From positions 124,001 through 188,000 of the forward strand of contig NZ_JBJYIN010000004.1 of the NCBI RefSeq assembly GCF_046237015.1: a stretch of 64,000 nucleotides of DNA, read 5' to 3'. This DNA is from JBJYIN01 sp046237015. GTDB taxonomy: Bacteria; Pseudomonadota; Gammaproteobacteria; Enterobacterales; Enterobacteriaceae. The position numbers were made by a program, and so were the translations under genes. Positions 1 to 7,996 of the stretch are shown one piece after another. The first letter of the stretch is position 1. Every line of letters starts with the position of its first letter. The notes below the pieces were generated by a model. It was not told the origin of the DNA, made no database searches, and saw only the letters and a program-made list of their open reading frames with translations.

Positions 1-1
1 C

Positions 2-130
2 TGGATCAACCAGCAAGCAGTTAATCCATTGACGGCGAAATTACCGCGCTCCGAAGGGCTGACGGGGAAAGAACGTCGTGATTACCTGGCACAGGTAAAA
101 GATGTTGTTCCACAGCTTGCGTTTGATTAG
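2..130 (+). CDS. mepM: Murein DD-endopeptidase MepM, C-terminal end (partial)
   Basis: Only the last 42 codons are in the window; the gene enters from the left edge. The tail reads WINQQAVNPLTAKL, then LTGKERRDYLAQ and ends VPQLAFD, which matches the C-terminus of enterobacterial MepM (YebA), a periplasmic LytM-type peptidase that cuts D,D-crosslinks of peptidoglycan. The catalytic LytM domain lies upstream, outside the window. The following gene is lpxM in the same orientation, as in E. coli, which supports the call. A strong hairpin follows the stop, so mepM and lpxM are probably separate transcripts. Confidence 0.85.
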   Translation, partial: WINQQAVNPLTAKLPRSEGLTGKERRDYLAQVKDVVPQLAFD

Positions 131-150
131 TTTTATGTGATGTATTTTTT

Positions 151-176
151 GCCGGCAGCTTGCTGCCGGCGTTTTC
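151..176 (+). terminator. Terminator after mepM
   Basis: The hairpin GCCGGCAG-CTTG-CTGCCGGC (perfect 8-bp stem) is followed by a short T-rich stretch. It sits 20 bases after the mepM stop codon and before lpxM. Confidence 0.85.
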
Positions 177-269
177 ATTTATAGGTTCCTGTGTTTTTAT
201 GGCGGTGAAAATTGTAAGGCTGCCGATGGCAATCATTACTACCTTGTGATTTATTTGAAGAGTTTATGC

Positions 270-1241
270 ATGGAAAACGAGAAAAAAACGAGCGCTGAGT
301 TTGTTCCTCAGTTCCAACGAGCTTTTTATCACCCGCGTTATTGGGGCGTTTGGTTTGGTGTTGGTGCGATGGCCGCTGCGGCCTATGTGCCTGCTCGTTT
401 AAGAAACCCGATCTTGGGTGGGCTGGGACGGTTTGTGGGGCGGTTGTCAAAAGGTGCTCGCCGTCGGGCCAAAATTAATCTGCTGTACTGCATGCCTGAA
501 CTGACCGAAGAACAGCGTGAAACCGTCATTGATAATATGTTTGCGACAGCACCGCAGTCGATGATCATGATGGTAGAAGTGGGGATACGGGATCCTAAAA
601 ATATCGAAAAATATGTTCGCTGGCATGGTGAAGATATTCTGAACAGATTGAAAGAGCAGCAGCGCAATGTGATCTTTCTTGTCCCCCATGGTTGGGGTGT
701 TGATATTCCCGCGATGCTATTAACCTCTCGTGGACAGCGCATGGCGGCAATGTTTCATAATCAGAAGAATGCCCTAATCGACTACTGGTGGAACCGGCTG
801 CGTCGTCGCTTTGGTGGACGAATTCATGCGCGTAACGATGGTATCAAACCGTTTATTAGCTCTGTGCGTAGTGGATGTTGGGGATATTACTTGCCCGATC
901 AGGATCATGGCCCGGAACATAGCGAATTTGTTGATTTTTTTGCCACTTATAAAGCAACATTGCCTGCCGTAGGGCGTCTGATGAAGGTTTGTCGGGCTGA
1001 TATTGTTCCGCTGTTCCCGGTCTATAACGCTGAGGAGTGCTGCCTTGATGTTTATATCCGTCCACCTATGGATGATTTGGTAGACGCTAATGATGAGCAG
1101 ATAGCCCGTCGTATGAATGAAGAAGTAGAGATTCTGGTAAGGCCGAATCCAGAACAGTATACGTGGATATTGAAACTGCTGAAAACTCGTAAACCGGGTG
1201 AGATAGAGCCATATCGCCGCGATGATTTGTACCGGGATTAA
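270..1241 (+). CDS. lpxM: Lipid A acyltransferase LpxM (MsbB)
   Basis: Encodes a 323-residue inner-membrane acyltransferase that adds the last secondary acyl chain (myristoyl in E. coli) to Kdo2-lipid A. The catalytic HX4D motif is visible as H140-G-W-G-V-D145 after a hydrophobic strand, and long blocks such as HARNDGIKPFI and YLPDQDHGPEHSEF match LpxM. The start at 270 (MENEKK) aligns with E. coli METKKN; an in-frame upstream start at 246 would add eight unrelated residues. It lies between mepM and convergent pykA, the conserved order. Length is normal and I see no defects. Confidence 0.95.
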   Translation: MENEKKTSAEFVPQFQRAFYHPRYWGVWFGVGAMAAAAYVPARLRNPILGGLGRFVGRLSKGARRRAKINLLYCMPELTEEQRETVIDNMFATAPQSMIMMVEVGIRDPKNIEKYVRWHGEDILNRLKEQQRNVIFLVPHGWGVDIPAMLLTSRGQRMAAMFHNQKNALIDYWWNRLRRRFGGRIHARNDGIKPFISSVRSGCWGYYLPDQDHGPEHSEFVDFFATYKATLPAVGRLMKVCRADIVPLFPVYNAEECCLDVYIRPPMDDLVDANDEQIARRMNEEVEILVRPNPEQYTWILKLLKTRKPGEIEPYRRDDLYRD

Positions 1242-1288
1242 CGTCGTACGATAGGTGGTGCAGGTAGCTTATTTGCACGATTTACCAT

Positions 1289-1327
1289 AAAAAAACCGGC
1301 CGATACTTAAATCGCCCGGTTTTTTTA
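1289..1327. terminator. Bidirectional terminator between lpxM and pykA
   Basis: The inverted repeat AAAAAACCGG...CCGGTTTTTT, with an interior containing CGAT/ATCG, has A-run and T-run flanks on both sides. It can therefore end lpxM on the plus strand and pykA on the minus strand. Confidence 0.85.
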
Positions 1328-1366
1328 TTAACGTCAATACGTCTTTTGAACGAACGGGTGACGCCG

Positions 1367-2809
1367 TTATTCTACTCGCAGAATACGAATCGTGTTGGTG
1401 GTGCCAACGGTTCCCATCACGTCGCCTTGTGTCACGATCACCAGATCGCCAGAGACCAGGAACCCTTTATCTCGCAGAAGAATCACCGCATCATTTGCTG
1501 CCGCCACACCGTCGGTGTAGCTATCGAAATGTACCGGAGTAACACCGCGATACAGGGCAGCCAAATTCAACGTATGTTCATGGCGTGACATCGCGAAAAT
1601 AGGTAAACCGGAGCTGATACGCGACATCATTAGCGCAGTACGCCCAGATTCGGTCATAGCGATCAGCGCGGTAACCCCTTTCAGGTGGTTAGCGGCATAC
1701 ATGGAAGACATCGCAATGGACTCTTCCGTGTTGTCAAACTGCACATCAAGGCGATGTTTGGAAACATTGATACTCGGGATTTTTTCCGCACCAAGACACA
1801 CTTTGGCCATGGCTGATACGGTTTCTGCCGGATATTGTCCTGCCGCTGTTTCCGCCGACAGCATGACGGCATCGGTGCCGTCAAGCACGGCATTGGCTAC
1901 GTCCATCACCTCGGCGCGCGTAGGCATCGGATTGGTGATCATGGACTCCATCATTTGCGTGGCGGTAATGACCGCACGGTTTAGCTGCCGGGCACGGCGA
2001 ATCAATTTCTTCTGGATACCTACCAGCTCAGGATCGCCAATTTCAACCCCTAAGTCGCCACGTGCGACCATCACGACATCGGAAGCCAGAATGATGTCAT
2101 CCATCGCTTCGTCAGAGCACACGGCTTCCGCACGTTCCACTTTGGATACAATTTTGGCATGGCAACCAGCGTCGCGAGCCAGGCGGCGAGCATAGTTCAA
2201 ATCTTCGCCTGTACGAGGGAAAGAGACGGCCAGATAATCAACGCCGATTTTTGCTGCCGTGATGATGTCGGCTTTGTCTTTTTCTGTCAGTGCTTCGGCA
2301 GAAAGGCCTCCGCCAAGTTTATTAATCCCTTTGTTATTTGACAAAGGACCACCCACGGTGACTTCGGTATAGACTTTCATGCCTTCAACCTGAAGGACTT
2401 TTAGCTGTACTCGGCCATCATCCAGCAACAGGATATCGCCGGGAACCACATCGGCCGGCAGTCCTTTATAGTCAATGCCAACCTTTTCTTTATCGCCTTC
2501 ACCTTTGGCCATATTGGCGTCTAACAGGAACTTATCGCCAACATTGAGAAAAATTTTACCTTCTTTGAAGGTGGAAACGCGAATCTTCGGCCCCTGTAAA
2601 TCGCCAAGAATGGCAACATGGCGGCCTAATCTGGCCGCAATTTCACGAACTTTGTTAGCCCGTAGTAGGTGGTCTTCTGCTGTGCCGTGAGAAAAGTTCA
2701 TGCGTACTACGTTAGCGCCTGCGTTAATAATCTTTTCAAGGTTATTATCGCGGTCAGTAGCTGGCCCCAAGGTGGTGACAATTTTGGTTCTTCTGAGCCG
2801 TCTGGACAT
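1367..2809 (-). CDS. pykA: Pyruvate kinase II (AMP-activated type)
   Basis: The 480-residue product equals the length of E. coli PykA. It converts phosphoenolpyruvate and ADP to pyruvate and ATP, the last step of glycolysis. The N-terminus MSRRLRRTKIVTTLGP and the signatures GDLQGPKIR and VMVARGDLGVEIG (phosphate, metal and catalytic lysine regions) are intact. The start at 2809 was preferred to an in-frame start at 2869 because it matches the family and follows a CGGAG motif. It neighbours hexR on the same strand, as in E. coli. I see no clear HexR box in its leader. Confidence 0.95.
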   Translation of the reverse strand: MSRRLRRTKIVTTLGPATDRDNNLEKIINAGANVVRMNFSHGTAEDHLLRANKVREIAARLGRHVAILGDLQGPKIRVSTFKEGKIFLNVGDKFLLDANMAKGEGDKEKVGIDYKGLPADVVPGDILLLDDGRVQLKVLQVEGMKVYTEVTVGGPLSNNKGINKLGGGLSAEALTEKDKADIITAAKIGVDYLAVSFPRTGEDLNYARRLARDAGCHAKIVSKVERAEAVCSDEAMDDIILASDVVMVARGDLGVEIGDPELVGIQKKLIRRARQLNRAVITATQMMESMITNPMPTRAEVMDVANAVLDGTDAVMLSAETAAGQYPAETVSAMAKVCLGAEKIPSINVSKHRLDVQFDNTEESIAMSSMYAANHLKGVTALIAMTESGRTALMMSRISSGLPIFAMSRHEHTLNLAALYRGVTPVHFDSYTDGVAAANDAVILLRDKGFLVSGDLVIVTQGDVMGTVGTTNTIRILRVE

Positions 2810-3003
2810 GTATAACTCCGTTGACTTGTGAAGCAGTAGTGTTGTGATTAATGTCGGGTAGCAGTGCAAAGTGTAACTTTACAACGAAATTATTTCATCT
2901 TTCATTTAAGTCACCCGAATTCCGTGTTGAGTCTGATTTATTGTTATTGTCTCTTTATTACGATGGATCGATCATCATAAGAACAAACATGCAAGCACTA
3001 AAA

Positions 3004-3873
3004 TTACTTGAACGGATTGGTAAAGCGATCTTCTTTATCAAAACGTGATTCACGCAAAGCTTCCTTCACCCGTTTCAGATTATCCCGGAATTTGGCACCA
3101 CGACGAAGTGTGAAGCCAGTTGCCAGCACGTCAATGAGCGTTAGCTGGGCAATTCGAGAAACCATCGGCATGTAAACATCGGTGTCTTCCGGCACATCAA
3201 CCCGTAGCGTCAATGAGGCCTCTCGCGATAGCGGTGTTCCATCTGATGTAATGGCGATAACTGTCGCGTCATTCTCCCTAGCTAACTGTGCCATTTCTAC
3301 CAGGCTTTTTGTTCGGCCCGTGTGAGAAATCAACACAACCACGTCGCCGTCGGTAGAGTTCATGCAACTCATCCTTTGCATGACGATATCGTCAAAATAA
3401 ACAACAGGGATATTGAAGCGAAAAAACTTGTTCATCGCATCATGTGCGACAGCGGCGGAGGCCCCGAAGCCAAAGAAAGAAATTTTTTTCGCCTGGGTGA
3501 GCAAATCGACCGCCCGGTTAACGGCGGCAATATCCAGGCAAGATTTCACGTGCTCCAACCCGGCCATCGTCGATTCAAAGATTTTGCTCGTGTAAGAATC
3601 AACACTATCATCTTCTTCAACGTTACGGTTCACATAAGGTGTGCCGTTCGCCAGGCTTTGAGCTAAATGAAGTTTGAAATCGGGAAAACCTTTGGTTTCC
3701 AGTCGGCGGCAAAAGCGGTTGACGGTGGGTTCACTCACGTCGGCCATCTTGGCCAGCGTAGCAATACTGGAATGGATCGCTGTTTGTGGGGCGCTCAGAA
3801 TAACTTCAGCAACTTTCCTTTCAGACTTGCTCAAGAGTTCCAAATGACTCTGAATTTTTTCCAGCATACTCAT
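3004..3873 (-). CDS. hexR: HexR, RpiR-family repressor of hexose catabolism
   Basis: A 289-residue RpiR-family regulator. An N-terminal helix-turn-helix (about 1-77, containing VSEPTVNRFCRR) is followed by a SIS sugar-phosphate-binding domain (about 125-255, with FFGFGASAAVAHDA and VVLISHTGRTKSLVE). In the family it binds KDPG and represses zwf and related genes. It is divergent from zwf, whose promoter carries a perfect HexR palindrome. The start at 3873 (ATG AGT ATG CTG) matches the E. coli N-terminus MNMLEKIQS; the Shine-Dalgarno is weak. Identity is strong from near-continuous similarity. Confidence 0.95.
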   Translation of the reverse strand: MSMLEKIQSHLELLSKSERKVAEVILSAPQTAIHSSIATLAKMADVSEPTVNRFCRRLETKGFPDFKLHLAQSLANGTPYVNRNVEEDDSVDSYTSKIFESTMAGLEHVKSCLDIAAVNRAVDLLTQAKKISFFGFGASAAVAHDAMNKFFRFNIPVVYFDDIVMQRMSCMNSTDGDVVVLISHTGRTKSLVEMAQLARENDATVIAITSDGTPLSREASLTLRVDVPEDTDVYMPMVSRIAQLTLIDVLATGFTLRRGAKFRDNLKRVKEALRESRFDKEDRFTNPFK

Positions 3874-4239
3874 ATAACAAAGACCATATACGTTTTTTCC
3901 GATTTCAACCAAAGGAACAACCTATGCGGATTTTGTGGAAATATACTACGACCCTGTCGTGGTTGGCAGAGGGAAAAACGTGAAGTTGAGCGCTTTTTTT
4001 GCCAGAACATGACTTGTGTCTAACTTTCAGAAAAGTAATCTACTGTCAGAAACGACAAAAATTTTCTCTTTTAGGCATATGCAGTAAACATCTTAGCCAA
4101 GATAACAACGCCATTTTTCATGATATTTGGGTTAGTCTGCATTGGATTTTGAATTTTTGTTACGGTTTACTGGCTATAGTCAAAAAGAGTACATTAAAGC
4201 TGTAATAAAATTACAGCATCCTGCAACGAGGAGATGAAC
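3874..4239. other. hexR-zwf divergent intergenic region
   Basis: These 366 bases hold no gene. The right end contains the HexR box at 4201-4215 and promoter-like hexamers for zwf (TTTACT at 4166, TACATT at 4190, 18 bp apart). No second HexR palindrome is visible next to hexR, so autoregulation of hexR is not supported here. Confidence 0.7.
4201..4215. promoter_or_regulatory. HexR operator in front of zwf
   Basis: TGTAATAAAATTACA is a palindrome matching the enterobacterial HexR consensus (TGTAATnnnATTACA). It lies 25-39 bases before the zwf start codon and just after the best -10 candidate, so bound HexR would block initiation or early elongation. Confidence 0.9.
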
Positions 4240-5715
4240 ATGGCGGTAACTTCAACAGCCCAGGCATGCGACCTGGTTATTTTCGGCGCCAAAGGCGATT
4301 TGGCACGCCGCAAATTGCTGCCTTCCCTGTATCAGTTGGAAAAAGCGGGCCATATCCATCCGGAAACCCGGATTATTGGTGTCGGTCGGGCTGAATGGGA
4401 TAAAAAAGCGTATACCAGCGTGGTACACGAAGCGCTGAAAACGTTTATGAAAGAACCCATTGACGAAGCGTTGTGGGAAACATTGAGTAGTCGGTTGGAT
4501 TTTTGCAATCTGGATGTTGAAGATACCAAGAACTTTAACAAACTGGGCAAAATGCTCGACCAGAAGAACCGTACTACGATCAACTATTTTGCTATGCCAC
4601 CCAGTACCTTTGGCGCAATTTGTCGTGGGTTAGGGGCAGCGGGGCTGAATAAAGAACCGGCCCGTGTAGTGATGGAAAAACCCTTGGGGAAAGACCTGGC
4701 TTCTTCCCGCGTGATTAATAATCAAGTCGCCGAGTTTTTTGATGAGTGCCAGGTTTATCGTATTGACCATTATCTGGGCAAAGAAACGGTATTGAATCTG
4801 CTGGCGCTGCGTTTTGCCAACTCGCTGTTTTCTGCAAATTGGGATAACCGCACGATTGATCATGTACAGATCACCGTTGCTGAAGAAGTCGGTATCGAAG
4901 GGCGCTGGGGGTATTTTGATCAGGCTGGACAAATGCGTGACATGATTCAGAACCACCTGTTGCAGATTCTGACCATGATTGCGATGTCCCCGCCATCTGA
5001 TTTGAGCACTGATCGCATTCGTGATGAGAAAGTGAAGGTGTTGCGATCGCTGCGCCGGATTGACCGTTCTAATGTGCATGAAACGACGGTTCGTGGGCAA
5101 TATACCGCTGGTTTCGTCCAGGGACATAAAGTGCCGGGCTATCTGGAAGAGGAAGGTGCGAATAAAACCAGTAGCACTGAAACCTTTGTTTCTATTCGTG
5201 TTGATATTGATGACTGGCGTTGGTCTGGCGTACCGTTTTATTTGCGCACCGGAAAACGCTTACCGACGAAGTGTTCTGAAGTCGTTGTGTATTTCAAAAA
5301 TCCAGCACTGAACTTATTCCATGATTCCTACCAGCAATTGCCACAGAACAAGCTGATTATTCGTCTGCAACCGGATGAAGGGGTTGAGATCCAGATACTG
5401 AATAAGATCCCAGGGCTGGAGCATAAACATCGCTTACAGACAGTGAAGCTTGATCTGAGCTTTTCTGAAACATTCAATCAGCAGCATCTTGCCGATGCCT
5501 ATGAACGGTTGTTGTTGGAAACCATGCGCGGCATTCAGGCGTTATTCGTTCGTCGTGATGAAGTAGAAGAAGCCTGGAAATGGGTGGATTCAATTATGGA
5601 TGCCTGGTCAATGGATAACGATGCGCCGAAGCCTTATCAGGCGGGCAGCTGGGGGCCTGTTGCGTCTGTTGCGATGATTACCCGCGACGGCCGTTCCTGG
5701 AATGAGTTTGAATAA
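4240..5715 (+). CDS. zwf: Glucose-6-phosphate 1-dehydrogenase
   Basis: A 491-residue cytosolic NADP enzyme oxidising glucose 6-phosphate to 6-phosphogluconolactone at the entry of the oxidative pentose phosphate pathway. The nucleotide-binding motif GAKGDLA (16-22) and the active-site signature RIDHYLGKE (174-182) are intact, and the C-terminus MITRDGRSWNEFE is identical to E. coli. The start at 4240 follows GAGGAG at good spacing; an ATG two codons upstream is less likely. HexR box upstream. In E. coli edd follows; here the next gene is eda after only 178 bases. Confidence 0.97.
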   Translation: MAVTSTAQACDLVIFGAKGDLARRKLLPSLYQLEKAGHIHPETRIIGVGRAEWDKKAYTSVVHEALKTFMKEPIDEALWETLSSRLDFCNLDVEDTKNFNKLGKMLDQKNRTTINYFAMPPSTFGAICRGLGAAGLNKEPARVVMEKPLGKDLASSRVINNQVAEFFDECQVYRIDHYLGKETVLNLLALRFANSLFSANWDNRTIDHVQITVAEEVGIEGRWGYFDQAGQMRDMIQNHLLQILTMIAMSPPSDLSTDRIRDEKVKVLRSLRRIDRSNVHETTVRGQYTAGFVQGHKVPGYLEEEGANKTSSTETFVSIRVDIDDWRWSGVPFYLRTGKRLPTKCSEVVVYFKNPALNLFHDSYQQLPQNKLIIRLQPDEGVEIQILNKIPGLEHKHRLQTVKLDLSFSETFNQQHLADAYERLLLETMRGIQALFVRRDEVEEAWKWVDSIMDAWSMDNDAPKPYQAGSWGPVASVAMITRDGRSWNEFE

Positions 5716-5729
5716 ACGGTATAAACAGG

Positions 5730-5765
5730 AGTCGGCGATATCCCACCGCCGTCTCCGGTGTTTTT
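5730..5765 (+). terminator. Probable terminator after zwf
   Basis: The arms GGAGTCGGCG and CGCCGTCTCC pair with one mismatch and are followed by GGTGTTTTT. It suggests that zwf and eda are not simply co-transcribed. Confidence 0.6.
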
Positions 5766-5893
5766 GATCGGGAACGTTATTTTTAATCTATGGCTAATGG
5801 TGCGGTCGGACGTCTGCGATATTGCAGATCCCTGTGGCAGGGGCGCGCTATATCATTAATGGTGCCTGTGGGCATGACTGGAGATAATTTTTG

Positions 5894-6535
5894 ATGAAAA
5901 ACTGGAAAACGAGCGCGGAACAGATTTTGACAGCGGGACCTGTTGTTCCTGTTATTGTGGTAAACAAGCTGGAGCATGCCGTACCGATGGCAAAAGCGTT
6001 GGTAGCGGGCGGCGTTCGCGTTCTGGAATTGACACTGCGGACTGACTGCGCCATAGAAGCGATTCGATTGATTGCAAAAGAAGTCCCTGAAGCGATTGTC
6101 GGTGCCGGGACGGTGACTAACCCTCAACAACTGGCCGCTGTCGTTGAAGCCGGTGCTCAATTTGCTATTAGCCCAGGGCTGACTGAGCCATTGCTGAAAG
6201 CGGCAACTGAAGGTTCAATCCCGTTGATCCCTGGTATTAGTACCGTATCTGAATTGATGCTGGGTATGGATTACGGTTTGCGTGAGTTCAAATTCTTCCC
6301 AGCAGAAGCCAACGGTGGGGTGAAAGCATTGCAGGCTATTGGCGGTCCATTCGCACATATCCGTTTTTGCCCGACTGGCGGAATTACGCCGAAGAACTAT
6401 CGCGATTACTTGGCGCTGAAAAGCGTACTGTGTGTGGGTGGTTCATGGTTGGTTCCGAATGATGCTTTGGAAAGCGGCGACTACGCACGTATTACCGAAC
6501 TGGCTCGTGAAGCGGTTGAAGGCGCAAAAGCGTAA
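5894..6535 (+). CDS. eda: KDPG / KHG aldolase (2-keto-3-deoxy-6-phosphogluconate aldolase)
   Basis: A 213-residue class I aldolase that splits KDPG into pyruvate and glyceraldehyde 3-phosphate. The catalytic residues are visible: Glu45 in LELTLRT and the Schiff-base lysine K133 in EFKFFPAEA; the phosphate site includes PTGGI and GGSWLVP. The start at 5894 (MKNWKTSAEQIL) is identical in register to E. coli. No dehydratase gene (edd) lies beside it, so in this pectinolytic organism Eda probably works mainly on KDPG from pectin-derived KDG. I found no obvious KdgR box in the 178-base leader. Confidence 0.96.
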   Translation: MKNWKTSAEQILTAGPVVPVIVVNKLEHAVPMAKALVAGGVRVLELTLRTDCAIEAIRLIAKEVPEAIVGAGTVTNPQQLAAVVEAGAQFAISPGLTEPLLKAATEGSIPLIPGISTVSELMLGMDYGLREFKFFPAEANGGVKALQAIGGPFAHIRFCPTGGITPKNYRDYLALKSVLCVGGSWLVPNDALESGDYARITELAREAVEGAKA

Positions 6536-6558
6536 TTAATTCTTTTTGACAGTTTGTA

Positions 6559-6607
6559 AAAGCCACCTGTTTGACGTGAAGCTCACTTCATTTTAGGTGG
6601 CTTTTTT
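6559..6607. terminator. Bidirectional terminator between eda and purT
   Basis: AAAGCCACCT pairs with AGGTGGCTTT, followed by TTTT on the plus strand. An inner hairpin (GTGAAGCTCACTTCA) sits in the loop. It can serve eda and convergent purT. Confidence 0.85.
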
Positions 6608-6619
6608 ATGGCCGACCGG

Positions 6620-7798
6620 TCAGCCAAGAACAGTAACGGCTGCTGCGACTTTTTTTGCTAATGTTACCGCATCATCTGTTGTGTCCGCGCTGGCGAGAGC
6701 AACGCCCATTCGGCGCTTTCCGTTGATGTCTGGTTTGCCAAACAGGCGAATTTGGGTGCGAGGCAACAACGCGTGTTCCAGCCCTTGATAGCGAACATTC
6801 TGGCTATCCAGTTCCGGCAGGATCACGGCAGAGGCCGCGGCACCGTATTGACAGATGGCACCGATCGGTAGCCCAAGAAATGCGCGTACATGCAAGGCGA
6901 ATTCAGAGAGATCTTGTGAAATCATCGTCACCATTCCCGTGTCATGAGGGCGAGGAGAGACTTCACTGAAAATGACTTCATCACCACAAACAAACAGCTC
7001 AACGCCGAATAGACCATATCCACCAAGCGCTTTGACGACCTGGCTGGCAATAGCTTGCGCACGTTCCTGTGCCAGAGCGCTCATCTGCTGGGGTTGCCAG
7101 GATTCGCGGTAATCGCCATCTTCCTGACGATGGCCAATTGGCGCACAGAAATGGATACCGTCTGCGGCGTGAACGGTCAGTAACGTGATCTCGAAATCGA
7201 ATTTGACCAACCCTTCCACGATAACGCGTCCGCCACCGGCCCGTCCGCCTTGTTGTGCATATTGCCAGGCTTTTTCCAACTGTTGCGGCTCACGGATCAG
7301 GCTTTGCCCTTTACCGGAAGAGCTCATCACAGGTTTCACAATGCAGGGGTAACCAATCTCGGTCACCGCGTGTTGAAAATTTTCCTCGCTATCTGCAAAA
7401 CGATAGCTGGATGTCGGTACGCCAAGTTTTTCTGCTGCCAAACGGCGGATACCTTCACGATTCATCGTCAGGCGAGTGGCTTCAGCACATGGAACCACAT
7501 GATGACCCCGTTGCTCCAACATCACCAGCATATCGGTGGCAATCGCTTCGATCTCTGGCACGATGTAATCGGGTCGCTCCGTTTCAACCAACGTTTTTAA
7601 TGCCTCACCGTCCAGCATGTTAATCACATGGCTGCGATGGGCTATCTGCATTGCTGGTGCATCGGCATAACGATCGACCGCGATAACTTCGATACCCAGA
7701 CGTTGGCATTCAATCGCCACTTCCTTGCCTAACTCACCAGAACCGAGCAACATCACACGTGTAGCATCGGTACGCAGGGCAGTTCCAATTGTTAACAT
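6620..7798 (-). CDS. purT: Phosphoribosylglycinamide formyltransferase 2 (formate-dependent)
   Basis: A 392-residue ATP-grasp enzyme that uses formate and ATP to formylate GAR, an alternative to PurN in purine synthesis. N-terminal dinucleotide-like fold with MLLGSGELGKEV (15-26), ATP-grasp centre with KPVMSSSGKGQS, and the metal-site region EVSPRPHDTGMVT are all present. Length equals E. coli PurT. The ATG at 7798 follows AGGTAGACATT. A near-perfect PurR box and a TATACT -10 hexamer lie upstream, so repression by PurR-hypoxanthine is expected. Confidence 0.96.
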   Translation of the reverse strand: MLTIGTALRTDATRVMLLGSGELGKEVAIECQRLGIEVIAVDRYADAPAMQIAHRSHVINMLDGEALKTLVETERPDYIVPEIEAIATDMLVMLEQRGHHVVPCAEATRLTMNREGIRRLAAEKLGVPTSSYRFADSEENFQHAVTEIGYPCIVKPVMSSSGKGQSLIREPQQLEKAWQYAQQGGRAGGGRVIVEGLVKFDFEITLLTVHAADGIHFCAPIGHRQEDGDYRESWQPQQMSALAQERAQAIASQVVKALGGYGLFGVELFVCGDEVIFSEVSPRPHDTGMVTMISQDLSEFALHVRAFLGLPIGAICQYGAAASAVILPELDSQNVRYQGLEHALLPRTQIRLFGKPDINGKRRMGVALASADTTDDAVTLAKKVAAAVTVLG

Positions 7799-7833
7799 AA
7801 TGTCTACCTGTTCGGCTTGTAAAAAACGGGCGC

Positions 7834-7856
7834 AGTATAAACGAAAACGTTTGCGT
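7834..7856 (-). promoter_or_regulatory. purT promoter with PurR box
   Basis: ACGAAAACGTTTGCGT at 7841-7856 differs from the PurR consensus ACGCAAACGTTTGCGT at one base. The minus-strand -10 TATACT is at 7834-7839, so the operator occupies the spacer and would block RNA polymerase. Confidence 0.85.
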
Positions 7857-7996
7857 GCGCATCAGGCGCGATAAAAGGGGAGTGCGTTTACCCGCCGTTG
7901 TGAAGGAGAGGAGGGTTCGCTTGGCATCATTGAGGAATCGTGCCACTCTGCGTAAAAATTCAGGGTTTTATCTTTCTCAAATAGGATTCAGACGTA

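Noticed and set aside
1701..2195. A 164-codon plus-strand open frame opposite pykA
   Set aside because: It lies fully antisense to a conserved gene and is rich in Ser/Ala/Arg as expected of an antisense shadow.
2872..2883. TGTAACTTTACA palindrome upstream of pykA as a HexR box
   Set aside because: The half-sites are two bases apart instead of five, so it does not fit the HexR consensus seen before zwf.
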